From contig NZ_BNJG01000003.1 in the NCBI RefSeq assembly GCF_016587375.1, positions 434,001 through 498,000 of the forward strand: a stretch of 64,000 bases of DNA. Direction: 5' to 3'. The DNA comes from Ktedonobacter robiniae. GTDB taxonomy: Bacteria; Chloroflexota; Ktedonobacteria; Ktedonobacterales; Ktedonobacteraceae. The notes beneath the pieces were generated by a model. The model saw only the letters and a program-made list of their open reading frames with translations. It was not told the DNA's origin and did not search any database. Positions 37,188 to 46,455 of the stretch are shown here, piece after piece. Every line of letters begins with the position of its first letter. Position 1 is the first letter of the stretch. The translations under genes and the position numbers were made by a program.

Positions 37188-37650
37188 TCAGGCAGAGACG
37201 ACCTTGTTGGCCGCTTCCAGGATCACTTGAATCACCTTCCTCAGGGTATGACAGAAACAGAACATGCCTCGACGCAATCTCGCGCACCGTTGCTTGGCTC
37301 CGTTGCGCCATCCAGTGATGCTGATTCGGGTGGGTTATCCGATCTTGGAAACCAAACAGCCGCCACGCGGAAAGCGCTTTTCACGCTGGCTGCTTGGCGG
37401 TGGTGTATGAAAGATACTGGCATTGGGTAACATTTGAGAGACCGCCAGCGCTCGCGCCTCTACAGAGTCAATGCCGTTGGCAAAATGAACATCGAGATAG
37501 AAGACTAGACCTACCACTCCTGATATATGATTAGCCGCCTCAGAAATAACACAGTCATCATACGATTGATCCACCGTAGTATCGGCCCTTCTAAGGCTGT
37601 GCACAGTTGACGCGTAACGGCTACGTCATCAACTTGAGAGGTATGCGTAT
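37188..37650 (-). pseudogene. Decayed alpha/beta hydrolase
   Basis: Scattered pieces in different frames line up, in order, with a RutD/EstA-like hydrolase: DVAVTRQLCTALEGP near 37620, SYDDCVISEAANHISGVVGLVF near 37540 (a GHSYGGAVI nucleophile elbow in which His, the two Gly and the motif are altered), then ATVREIASRHVLFLSYPEE near 37290 with the catalytic His, and VIQVILEAANKVVSA to a stop at 37188. Several frameshifts make it non-functional. It lies directly upstream of another broken hydrolase. Confidence 0.55.
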
Positions 37651-37870
37651 GTTGCGTTGCAGCCACGAAAAATGGCATTACTTCTATGGGGTAAAAATTA
37701 CTCCGCTCCAGTTAGGCCCACGGGCTCAGAAACCGTGAATTACGACAATGTTCCCTTTGTTTAGGGTATGTAATGACGCAAATACACCATGCCATTACGT
37801 ATTCTTCTTTATATTCCTATTTTGACGAATCCACTTGGCTAGGAACCGGAACATGTTGCAAGCGGTCAGA

Positions 37871-39418
37871 CTACTGAGACACTGAGACTTCTTCCTCCCG
37901 CGCAAAGGCTTGCAGACCTTCAAAAGAGCGGGAAAAGTCGGGGATGATCTCATCGAGGATCGCCTCGAAGCGTTGAGGATAGCCCTGGAGAAGCTCTGCC
38001 AGCAGTTGTCGTTCCTCTGAAGCTTCTCCCACAGCGAGTAAGGTGGCAAGCATACGTGCATTAATCACTTCGCGCGGTGAGATCAGCAGTCCATACATCA
38101 AGAAGTTTTTGAGCATATACGTTTGCCCCTGCATTCCTTCTTGCAGCAATTTCCGATCATGCACCGGGGCATATTTGAAATACAGGTCGAGATATAATTG
38201 GATCAACCTAACGCCACGCAATGGTGAGGAACCCGTATAGGTCACTCCAGGCGTATTGAGATCAGAGACACTACTGAGCCACCAGGCCGGGGCGATGGCC
38301 TCCTGCATGCGCTGGAGCACGTGTCGTTCAAAGCCGGGTTGAGGAGAACTCTGCTGCTCGTGTAAACAACGCGCCAGGGTCTCTGCCTCAATCGCAGCCA
38401 CGCTCATGCCTTGTCCGTAAATGGGGTCAAAATTGCAGAAGGCGTCTCCCATGACCAGCAGACCAGTGGGCCAATCCTCCATCTGCTCAAAGTGATGGCG
38501 CACACATACTGGGATGCGGTAGCCGCGCGGATCGTCCAGTGGCCGAGCGTCTTGCAATAGTGAGGGGAGGTATGGCCCAATGGCGACGGCGAGTCGTTGC
38601 TCAAACGCCGCTGCATCGGTAGGAGGATAATGGCCCCCGATATTGCCGATGATCACGGCACTGGTGTGGTTCTCAAGGAGCGAGAACACGACCCCATCGC
38701 TCTGAGAGAAAGATTTGAGCGCGTTACTCCACTCGTGATGTGCGCCTGTCGGGAACTGGTAATAGCGTGTGCTATAGCCAATGGCGGAATGGACCTGCTC
38801 ATCCTCAGGCAGATGGTAGCCCAGTTCCTGGAGCCAGTGGGGGAGTTTGGAGGAATGTCCACTGGCGTCAACGATCAGATCCGCTGCTATAGTTGTCCGC
38901 TCTGCCAATTGTCCGTGCTCACGCACACAGATACCCGTGATGCGTTTGCGGTCAGATGACGCAACGAGGCCAATCACGTCCTGATGGGTCAGAAAACGCA
39001 CGCCTGCACGCGCCTGCACGCGCTTCCGTATTTCCCACTCCAGCAGGGCCCGGCTACACGATGCATCCTTGCCCATCGCGATGGGAGCGCTGAGGGCCGT
39101 GCGTCCATCCTTGGCAATCAGAAGACTTTTGGTATGCTCCAGAGAGAAGGCTCCGTGCTCGAGCAAGCCATCAAGGAAACCAGGAAACAGGCGTTCCAGG
39201 ATCATCTTGCCACGTGGCAACAACCGATGGAGATGATGTGCCTGAGGCGTGCCTGCACGTGGTTGGGGCTGGACGGGCAACGCGTCTCGTTCTACCACCA
39301 GCACCTGCTCATAATACTCCGCAAGAACCCGTGTCGCCAGCAAGCCAGCAATGCCTGCACCAATCACCACTGCCTGCTGTTGTTTTTCTTGCGTTCCTGT
39401 TGTTGTTTCATCCTGCAT
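37871..39418 (-). CDS. FAD-dependent monooxygenase (epoxidase-like)
   Basis: A 515-residue flavoprotein with FAD motif VVIGAGIAGLLATR near residue 18, an arginine-rich segment HLHRLLPRGK near 62, and GDAFCNFDPIYGQGMSVAAIE near 325. It resembles UbiH-like and LasC/epoxidase-like monooxygenases of secondary metabolism; a hydroxylation or epoxidation of a lipophilic compound is a reasonable guess. The ribosome binding site is AAAGGTG. It lies 50 bases downstream of the LUD gene on the same strand, with the SnoaL-like gene further upstream, so the three may form a unit. Confidence 0.85.
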   Translation of the reverse strand: MQDETTTGTQEKQQQAVVIGAGIAGLLATRVLAEYYEQVLVVERDALPVQPQPRAGTPQAHHLHRLLPRGKMILERLFPGFLDGLLEHGAFSLEHTKSLLIAKDGRTALSAPIAMGKDASCSRALLEWEIRKRVQARAGVRFLTHQDVIGLVASSDRKRITGICVREHGQLAERTTIAADLIVDASGHSSKLPHWLQELGYHLPEDEQVHSAIGYSTRYYQFPTGAHHEWSNALKSFSQSDGVVFSLLENHTSAVIIGNIGGHYPPTDAAAFEQRLAVAIGPYLPSLLQDARPLDDPRGYRIPVCVRHHFEQMEDWPTGLLVMGDAFCNFDPIYGQGMSVAAIEAETLARCLHEQQSSPQPGFERHVLQRMQEAIAPAWWLSSVSDLNTPGVTYTGSSPLRGVRLIQLYLDLYFKYAPVHDRKLLQEGMQGQTYMLKNFLMYGLLISPREVINARMLATLLAVGEASEERQLLAELLQGYPQRFEAILDEIIPDFSRSFEGLQAFAREEEVSVSQ

Positions 39419-39468
39419 ATCTATAGCACCTTTCTTATTCTTCTACTTCTTTTCTGCGACCAGATCTC

Positions 39469-40098
39469 CTAGAAGCCAAGCTGCTGCTTGACCAGGACCA
39501 TCGTGATACGACCTGGCTCGTGCTCCGCATTGATGGTCAATAGTTTATTGATAGCGCTGGGCCGGCCGTAGACTTGCTGGGCACGTACATTTTCTAAAGG
39601 AAGGCTATATTCGCGGATGCGGCGAAGCCCCTCTTCCAGCGTGCGCACGAGCTTTTGTGTGCCAACCACCCAGATCACCTTGCTCGCACCAAAGACGGCA
39701 GCACCTAACTGGCTGCCAGCGGCTGATGCGATGAGCACCTCGCCCTGTTCGGTGACCGCCTGCACACTTCCCACCAGGACATCGGGGGCTGCGACCAGTT
39801 TGCGCATCTCGTTGCGCTGGGTCGCGTAATCAAGTGTCGATAACTGAGCGCGCACCGCTTGAAAGTGGTTTGCGTGTTCGATCTGCTTGGAGAGGCCAAT
39901 CACCTCAAGGGTACGCGAGGGCGAATTATAGACCGCAGCGCCCTCGGGGATCAGGTCAAGCACATACTTTTGTGCTTCTTCGCCGGTCTCAAAGACGACA
40001 ACGAGCATGCCGTGCGCTTGCAGTGCCTGGACGGTCTTCTCGATCTGCTTCTCTGAGCCCAGCTGTGTGAATTCGGACTGTGATAGATTGGTAGTCAT
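39469..40098 (-). CDS. LUD-domain (LutC-like) protein
   Basis: The ATG at 40098 follows AAGGGAAA and gives 209 residues, the normal length; upstream in-frame codons lack a ribosome binding site. The LUD fold is recognisable from VVVFETGEEAQKYVLDLIP, VYNSPSRTLEVIG, VAAPDVLVGSVQAVTEQGE, and SKVIWVVGTQKLVRTLEEGL. LUD proteins include LutC of the lactate oxidation complex, but many stand alone, as here (no LutA or LutB nearby). Its function in this setting is not known. Confidence 0.8.
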   Translation of the reverse strand: MTTNLSQSEFTQLGSEKQIEKTVQALQAHGMLVVVFETGEEAQKYVLDLIPEGAAVYNSPSRTLEVIGLSKQIEHANHFQAVRAQLSTLDYATQRNEMRKLVAAPDVLVGSVQAVTEQGEVLIASAAGSQLGAAVFGASKVIWVVGTQKLVRTLEEGLRRIREYSLPLENVRAQQVYGRPSAINKLLTINAEHEPGRITMVLVKQQLGF

Positions 40099-40291
40099 TG
40101 CGATTGTTTCCCTTGCTTGTCTTTTATCCATTTTGAGATGAACCTGATGGAAGATTGCTGATGACGCTGTTAATGAGCTATCCCCTCTCTCTTCATCTGG
40201 TCGATCCTCTCGTTGCTGAGAGAAGCGTTCATCAACAGAAGAAAGGTCCACATGTGACCAGATTCATCTCAAAATTTCTATTCAATAATGG

Positions 40292-41188
40292 CTATGGCTT
40301 GAGGTCAATCACCGCGCGGCCTGTCATCAAATCGACAGGCACCGAAGCCTGCATGTGTACGATCAGCCACTTGCCGTTGATCTTCTGAAAGCAAGCGGTC
40401 CAACGCAACCAGTTACCGATCTTCTGCCCATTGGCCATGGTTGCGCTCAGCCGGTTGAAGCTGTGGGCGAATGCCACGTCATCGCCCACTGTGATGGACA
40501 GGTCAACAATTTCATAGTTGATCGGACCTGGGAATGACGAGAGCGCCTCTCCCCAATGTTTCCTGTATGCATCTGCTCCCACATATTGCAGCGGGGGCAC
40601 GATATCGAACGACACCAGTTCGGGTGCGTACATGGACATCACCCCATCGAGATCCTTCGCCCGAAGCGCCTCGACCCCACCCTCGATGACCCTTTTAATT
40701 TCGGCTTCATCGTTTTTCTTGTTGTCTTCAACTGGCATAGTTTCCTCCTCCGCTGCCTGGGGCGCCGAGCCCGCAAGCGGTGTGGTGTCAAGGTATCTGA
40801 CCTCGTAGACGCGCTCGGCGAACTTCCAGCCGTCCTCAGTGCGCTGGTAGCGGTCGTGGTACACAGCGTAGTTCAGCCCGGACCTGCCGTCGCGCAGGCG
40901 CGCGAGCTCACAGATGTAGGCCCGGCCGACCGCGGTGGAGCCCTCCAGATGGATCGTGCCTGGATGCGTAGTTTGCACGAAGTAGTCCCACTGCCCCTGC
41001 AACCGCTTGCTCCCGGCGCGGATCTGCTCCCGGCCAGTGAGTTCGACGATGGGGGGTATCCGCCACACGCCGTCCTCGGTGAACAGCGACGCCAGGCGGT
41101 CGGGGTCACGCATCATCACTGCGTCAGTGAACTCGCTGCGTAGCGCCTCGATCTCGAAGCGATCAACAATACTCTCTAAATTGCTCAT
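40292..41188 (-). CDS. Fusion of two SnoaL-like domains
   Basis: From ATG 41188 (AAGGAGAAAATCA ahead of it) 298 residues are encoded. Residues 5-130 form an NTF2/SnoaL_4-like domain (LRSEFTDAVMMRDPDRLASL, FTEDGVWRIPPIVELTGREQ). Residues 158-285 form a second SnoaL_3/YybH-like domain (GVEALRAKDLDGVMSMYAP, FNRLSATMANGQKIGNWLRW). Such domains act as cyclases, isomerases or binding proteins. At the junction GGAGGAGG stands just ahead of an in-frame ATG at 40738, which could give the second domain alone (148 residues). This suggests two genes joined by loss of a stop. Confidence 0.82.
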   Translation of the reverse strand: MSNLESIVDRFEIEALRSEFTDAVMMRDPDRLASLFTEDGVWRIPPIVELTGREQIRAGSKRLQGQWDYFVQTTHPGTIHLEGSTAVGRAYICELARLRDGRSGLNYAVYHDRYQRTEDGWKFAERVYEVRYLDTTPLAGSAPQAAEEETMPVEDNKKNDEAEIKRVIEGGVEALRAKDLDGVMSMYAPELVSFDIVPPLQYVGADAYRKHWGEALSSFPGPINYEIVDLSITVGDDVAFAHSFNRLSATMANGQKIGNWLRWTACFQKINGKWLIVHMQASVPVDLMTGRAVIDLKP

Positions 41189-41280
41189 TGATTTTCTCCT
41201 TCGTCTGTGTGCTTCAATCGCCATGACCCCTCAGAGTCACGCGCACACCATCTGTCTTTCACGGGCGATCTCGTGCCTGC

Positions 41281-41490
41281 TCACGCACCTTCCGCCTGGC
41301 TCGTTTCAAGCGAGAGCAGCACTAGGCCAAGCCGGATGAGCTGTAAGAGCACCCCATAGAGTGCTGACTGATCCGTCAGCACTCCTGAGAGCAGCGTGGT
41401 GCCAGTCTCCTGCTGCTCGATGTGTAATCCCCCAAACCGGTCTTGCCAGGATGGGTCCAGATGTCCCTGGATGCGAATGCGGTAGTACAT
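41281..41490 (-). CDS. Small hypothetical protein next to MalT-like regulator (69 aa)
   Basis: The ATG at 41490 follows GGAGGAGACC. The 69-residue product (RIRIQGHLDPSWQDRFGG, LYGVLLQLIRLGLVLLSLE) looks like a small alpha/beta protein. It lies 142 bases downstream of the large LuxR regulator on the same strand. Small ORFs of this kind beside such regulators are familiar to me in this lineage, but no function is known. Confidence 0.6.
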   Translation of the reverse strand: MYYRIRIQGHLDPSWQDRFGGLHIEQQETGTTLLSGVLTDQSALYGVLLQLIRLGLVLLSLETSQAEGA

Positions 41491-41632
41491 CGGTCTCCTC
41501 CTCTGTCTAAGCGGAGTGCTCTGTTCTCATGAAGAGTATAAAAGGGCGTGCCCTCCAACACAGCCCTCAAAAGGGGAAGAAAAGGAGGAGTTTTGAAAGG
41601 CAGGATGACACCCTGTTGGGGAGAACGAGGTG

Positions 41633-44600
41633 CTAGAGCAGCGAGCGGGCACGCGCCAGGGCCACTGCCTGTGTGCGGCTGCTCGCTCCCAGCTTGCCGA
41701 GCAGATGACTGACGTGTTTCTTGACGGTGTCCAGGGAAATCACCAGGGCCTGGGCGATGTCCTGATTGGAGGCTCCGGCGGAAAGCCACCGCAAGACTTC
41801 CTGTTCGCGCCTGGTCAGGGAAATCCCCGGCGCCCAGGAGATGGCCGATGGCTGCCGGGTCGAAGAAGGCGCAGGCTCGGGTGTGGTTGCCCCCTCCAGT
41901 GACCTGTTCGCGCCTGGCTTCTCCTGCTCGAAGGCAGCCAGGAGCTTTGCGATATAGGCTCTGGTGGCAGCAGCCAACTCGTGCTGCCCTACGTGTGTGG
42001 TGAGCAACGCTAGAAGTGCCTCCCTCATGAGTTCGCCCTCATCCAGATACACGCGCAGGTAGCCCTCTGGTTCCGTCAGGGCAAAGAGGCGTGCTGCGAT
42101 CTCGCGGGCCTGGTCGTGCTGGCCTGTCTGGTGCAACGCTACCAGCAGCTGAGCCAGATACGTTATGGTGATCCTGACATTGGTCGGTCGATCCAGGTGT
42201 CCGCTCCAGCGTTCCAGCAAGTTCAATGCCTCTCGAAAGCGAAGCTTCGCGAAATACACGCGGATCATGATCGGGAAGGCATCATACAGGTTCCTATCCC
42301 ATGGCCCTTCTGGAAAAAGGACACCACTCACCCAGTCGGACGCCTCCTTGAGCTGTCCTTGCGCCAGCCACCACTGCGCTCGCAGCGTCAATAGCCAGTC
42401 TGAGTAGGTCCAATAGCGTTCGCGCTCTACCAACTGCTCCAGCTCATGCAGCGCCAGCTCGGCGAGCGACCACTCACCCCTGGCGAGTTCGACCTGTATC
42501 AAGCAGGCATATCCCATCCCGAGCACATTCAGATGCGGCCAGGCTGTGGCGTCCTGCACGATTGTGTACAGCAAGCTGTGTGCTTCCTCCAGACGATTCC
42601 ACTGGTAGAACACAAGTGCCAGGCAGATCTGGAGAAATCCTTTCAGCGGGGCATAGCCCGCGATCTGTTCGACCAGGTCGAGGGTATCCAGGCTCTCCTG
42701 ATAGGCCAGGCGCAGGTGTCCTGCCTCCATTTGCGAGAGCGCCAACCATTCCCTGACTCTGGTGATCGCATAGAGGCTTGCCGATTGACCCACCCGCTGC
42801 TTTGCGGAGAGCAGCTGCGGCACAAGCACCGCGCCCTCTTGCCGGTCCCAGTAGTGGAGGAGGAAACGGCAGAGAAGCGGGAAGATTTGCCAGATGACCT
42901 CCTCATCCTGGTCAAGTTCCTGGATCTCCTGATACAGAGCGCTTAAACGCCCATACTCCCAGATGGCCATCGCCTCATACCAGGCCATCTCTGCGTGTAA
43001 CAGGCGCAGACGCCGATGCAGCAAGGCCCCCCGAGCCTCGGTGGGAAGAACGGCGCCCGTACCTGTACGGGTGGCTACGGTCAGGTGGCTGTATTCGTCC
43101 ACATGGAACGGCAAGGAACTCTCGACCCGCGCCATGAGCTGCTGCGCCTGCTGGTAGACTCTGGCCCGCTGCTCGCGGGTCGTCTGTGTGACCGTGTTGA
43201 GTAGGTAGAGGGCGGTCGTGAGCAGCAGGCGAGCGTGCTCATGCACGAGCGGTTGGGGCAGCGCGAGCACCCAACGCGCTATCGTCTCGGCCTCCCCACG
43301 CAGCCAGAACTGCTCGACGGTTTGCTCCATCAACCTCGCTGCCATGGAGTAGTCAGCGGCGGCAAGCGCATGGGGAATGGCCTCGTACCATTGCTCCTGG
43401 GCCTCATAAAAGGCAGCGGCCCGCTGGTGCAAGAGCGGCACCAGCTCTGGTTGCGTGGTGTGGAGAACAGAGAGCAGGGCTTCGCGGAAGAGATCGTGCA
43501 GCCGATAGGTGCGCCGCTCCTCATCCTGAGGCACCACAAAGAGGTTGGCCCGCTCCAGGAACATGAGCCTCTGCTGACTGGTCGCCCTGGTCGGTGCTCC
43601 GGTTACGGCCTGGCACACGGTAGCATCCAGGTGCGAGAGGATGGCGCTGTGAAGCAAAAAGTCGCGCACACTCTCAGGCAGACGGACCAGGATCTCCTCT
43701 TGCACGTAATCCAGGAGATAGCGCTGGCTGCCAGTCAACGCCTCAAGGTAGGCCGCGCGATCTGCGCGTTTCTGCAGGGTAAGCGCGACCAGATGCAAGC
43801 CAGCGATCCAGCCCTCGGTCCGGCTCACCAGCCTGCGCACCTCGTCGGCTTCGAGCGCAGGGGAGAGCAGCTGGCCCAGATACTGGCTCGCCTCCCCCTC
43901 TGCAAAGCGCAGTTCGTCTGCACGGATCTCGGTCAGGTGTCCGCGCACCCGCAGGCGTGCAAGGGGCAGGTCAGGGTCTACGCGGCTGGAGAGGATCAAA
44001 TGGACGTACGCAGGTAGATGCTCCAGGAAGAAACACATACCCTCGTGAATGGCTGGATCGCCGATCACCTGATAATCGTCCACAATCAATACGATGGGGG
44101 CAGCATGCCCCTCGCCGCCTTCCAGTTCCTGGAGCAACGCCGTGAGCATGGTGGACAGTGGTGGCGGCTGGGGGGATTGCAGCAGCGCTATCGGACTTGC
44201 TCCAAAGCTAGGAGTGAAGCTGGGGCAATGGCGCAGGGCTGCAATAAGCGCGACCCAGAAGCGCGTCGGCGTCGTGTCCAGGTCGTCTAGCGAGAGCCAG
44301 GCGACCTGGACACGACGCCGACTGGCCCAGGTGGCCAGCAACGTCGTTTTGCCAAAGCCTGCCGGCGCGGAGACCAGGGAGAGCCTCGTGGCAAGCGCCT
44401 CATCGAGGGCGGCTAGCAATCGCTCGCGCTCCACCAGCGCAGCCGGCAAGCGCGGCAGGGAGAGCTTACTGGAAAGAGGCACAATCCCCTGGGAAGTCGC
44501 GTGCGCGGGCTTCTGTTCGGGCAAGAGCATCCTGGCGGTCTCCTCTAAGCGAGCCAGCGAGAGGGTCTGCGTCCGTCCCAGATAGCGCTTGCGGGTGTGG

Positions 44601-44836
44601 CGGTGGTGCGTGCGATAGGCATACCAATAGCCGCTTCCACGGGAGCGGGCTTCTTTGAGGACCGAGATCCTTCCCGCTTGCCCCTCAAAGGCAAAAGCGG
44701 CGTGTCCGTCCAACCAGCGCGCAAATGCTGACTGGTCTTCTGGAAGGAAATCCTGCTCGGGTTGACCGTGGTTATAGAGAGTGTAGTGTTTGTGCTCATG
44801 GGACCAGATGAGTGCATGGACTAATGGTTTTGGCAT
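41633..44836 (-). CDS. MalT-like LuxR-family ATP-dependent regulator with N-terminal extension
   Basis: A 1067-residue regulator starting at ATG 44836 (AAGGAAACG). About 125 extra residues precede the ATPase; they include an aromatic basic stretch (GYWYAYRTHHRHTRKRYLG) that looks like a small DNA- or nucleotide-binding module. The Walker A loop AGFGKTT is at 159-165 and Walker B IVLIVDDYQVI near 255. A helical-repeat region follows, and a LuxR helix-turn-helix ends the protein (TRREQEVLRWLSAGASNQDI). It should act as an ATP-dependent activator; the inducer is unknown. Confidence 0.93.
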   Translation of the reverse strand: MPKPLVHALIWSHEHKHYTLYNHGQPEQDFLPEDQSAFARWLDGHAAFAFEGQAGRISVLKEARSRGSGYWYAYRTHHRHTRKRYLGRTQTLSLARLEETARMLLPEQKPAHATSQGIVPLSSKLSLPRLPAALVERERLLAALDEALATRLSLVSAPAGFGKTTLLATWASRRRVQVAWLSLDDLDTTPTRFWVALIAALRHCPSFTPSFGASPIALLQSPQPPPLSTMLTALLQELEGGEGHAAPIVLIVDDYQVIGDPAIHEGMCFFLEHLPAYVHLILSSRVDPDLPLARLRVRGHLTEIRADELRFAEGEASQYLGQLLSPALEADEVRRLVSRTEGWIAGLHLVALTLQKRADRAAYLEALTGSQRYLLDYVQEEILVRLPESVRDFLLHSAILSHLDATVCQAVTGAPTRATSQQRLMFLERANLFVVPQDEERRTYRLHDLFREALLSVLHTTQPELVPLLHQRAAAFYEAQEQWYEAIPHALAAADYSMAARLMEQTVEQFWLRGEAETIARWVLALPQPLVHEHARLLLTTALYLLNTVTQTTREQRARVYQQAQQLMARVESSLPFHVDEYSHLTVATRTGTGAVLPTEARGALLHRRLRLLHAEMAWYEAMAIWEYGRLSALYQEIQELDQDEEVIWQIFPLLCRFLLHYWDRQEGAVLVPQLLSAKQRVGQSASLYAITRVREWLALSQMEAGHLRLAYQESLDTLDLVEQIAGYAPLKGFLQICLALVFYQWNRLEEAHSLLYTIVQDATAWPHLNVLGMGYACLIQVELARGEWSLAELALHELEQLVERERYWTYSDWLLTLRAQWWLAQGQLKEASDWVSGVLFPEGPWDRNLYDAFPIMIRVYFAKLRFREALNLLERWSGHLDRPTNVRITITYLAQLLVALHQTGQHDQAREIAARLFALTEPEGYLRVYLDEGELMREALLALLTTHVGQHELAAATRAYIAKLLAAFEQEKPGANRSLEGATTPEPAPSSTRQPSAISWAPGISLTRREQEVLRWLSAGASNQDIAQALVISLDTVKKHVSHLLGKLGASSRTQAVALARARSLL

Positions 44837-45186
44837 CGTTTCCTTCCCTTGCCGTTGGGTATTCCATCCACCCCCCAATCCCCAACACGCAGAAGTATAC
44901 TACACCCAAAGGTCGAACCGCAAACCAACCTGTCAGCCTGGGCATGGAACGCTCCATCGCTGCGAGACCGCTGAGATGTCTCGAAGAACAGGTGCCTTGT
45001 ATTCCATCCGAGTAAGGTGCAGAGGGTGACCATTGGAACAGATAGAGCGATCTTGACCAGCATCATATCCGAACCTGGAAGGAGGAAAGCGAGGTCAATC
45101 TGGAAAAAGTATCATCCCTACTGTGTATGATCTTTGGCAATTCACAACCATAATCAACTTGTCGGAGAATCTTTGGAGAGAAAGTT
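44837..45186. other. Upstream region of the MalT-like regulator
   Basis: About 350 bases without a supported gene. It must contain the promoter of the regulator, but no convincing boxes were found. Confidence 0.4.
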
Positions 45187-45745
45187 TTGGGAAAAGAGAT
45201 GCCAGACGTGAGCAATGGTCTGGCCATCTTTGAGGAGTTCCGAGATGTGCTGGGCACGCGTGATCCGAAAACGGTCGCAATCTATCTGGCGACAATGCGT
45301 GACTTTGTCAGCTGGCGCGCCGAACAACCAGGAGGAACGCCATTCCATCTGGGTCTGCTGATTGAAACGGCAGTGCATGGCTATCTGGACTCGCGAAAGA
45401 CGAGCAGGCCATGCGCCCCGTACCCGGAGCAAGGCGCTTTCCGGACTACGCCGTTTTTGCCAGTGGGCGATGGATGAGGGCTATCTTCGTCGCAATCCAG
45501 CACGCGCGATGGACGCCCAACGGTTGTAGCGGTAGCTCCGACCGAACTCTCCGAGAAGCAACGCTTTGTACCCAAGCAACTCATTGAACAGCATGGCAGC
45601 CGCCGTTTTATGGCGATCTTTGCGCTTGGCTACTGGGCAGGATTGCGTATCAGCGAAATTGCCACCTTGCGGATAGATCAGTGCCAGGTCAATCAGCGGG
45701 CCGGAAGTATCACCCTGGTTGATGCCAGCTGTGGGACTTGGATAG
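45187..45745 (+). pseudogene. Tyrosine recombinase (integrase) remnant
   Basis: The first frame encodes the SAM-like N-terminal domain (LAIFEEFRDVLGTRDPKTVA, TMRDFVSWRAEQPGG). After frame changes near 45400 and 45525 the sequence continues as RRFCQWAMDEGYLRRNPARA and then FALGYWAGLRISEIATLRID, which carries the first catalytic arginine. The rest of the catalytic domain (His, second Arg, Tyr) is missing. It is the leftover of an integrated element and lies beside the third DHA2 fragment. Confidence 0.75.
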
Positions 45746-45825
45746 TCCCCGTTCACTCTCACACATCCTCATAATCCATTTTTGCCTCTATCACATGAAA
45801 AGATCATTCTATACTTTCTCCTCTG

Positions 45826-46092
45826 TTACATCTTTTTTACTTCCCCTCTGCTTGACTCCACCGGTCCCAGCACTACCATTTGCCGGTCTTGAATTTCAAT
45901 GCCTTGCTCTAACTGAATTTCAAGCGACTTGGTGTGAATCTTGCCTAATATCCGCTGCTGCTTGCCCATACTTGAGAAACGCACCCACTCACATCCTTGC
46001 CTTGCCAACGCCGTCAACTCCTCCTCCTCCCACATGATCATCGAGAACAAGATCACACTCTCGTTTGTCTTTTTTAACCGCATGGATCTCAC
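45826..46092 (-). CDS. Possible hypothetical protein (88 aa)
   Basis: A Glu/Gln/Lys-rich frame (EEEELTALARQGCEWVRFSS, KIHTKSLEIQLEQGIEIQDR) with a protein-like composition, but only a distant GGAGG ribosome binding site. The strand is unusually purine-rich. It could be a decayed gene of the integrated element. Confidence 0.25.
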   Translation of the reverse strand: MRSMRLKKTNESVILFSMIMWEEEELTALARQGCEWVRFSSMGKQQRILGKIHTKSLEIQLEQGIEIQDRQMVVLGPVESSRGEVKKM

Positions 46093-46401
46093 ATATCCTC
46101 CTTATCAGCAAGTTCCTCCTCCCATTGTACTCCATCTCTCTTTCTAGCATATGTACCTCGCACTTGCCCCCCTGACTTACTCCCTCTCGTTGATTGGTGG
46201 TACGCACCACCACGTCTCGTCTACATGATTTTCCTCTTTGACTTTGTTCAGAGAGCAACTTTCTTCAAATAGACGGCAGGTGATGGAGCAACAAGCTCAA
46301 ACAACCGCATTGTATTCGCCGATTCAAAAGAAGCCTCTATACAAGCTGATCGAGAGGAAAAACATACTCAAGACTCTAGCTAGCTTGAGTATATTGATGA
46401 T

Positions 46402-46430
46402 AAAAAACCTTGAATATCAAGAGGTTTTTT
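46402..46430. terminator. Bidirectional intrinsic terminator
   Basis: AAAAAACCT (46402-46410) pairs with AGGTTTTTT (46422-46430), with an inner TTGA/TCAA stem. T-tracts are present on both strands. It lies just ahead of the DHA2 C-terminal fragment. Confidence 0.7.
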
Positions 46431-46455
46431 AGCTATTCACAATAGCTGATCCTAT

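Noticed and set aside
43235..44017. 260-codon plus-strand frame
   Set aside because: Shadow of the MalT-like regulator on the other strand.
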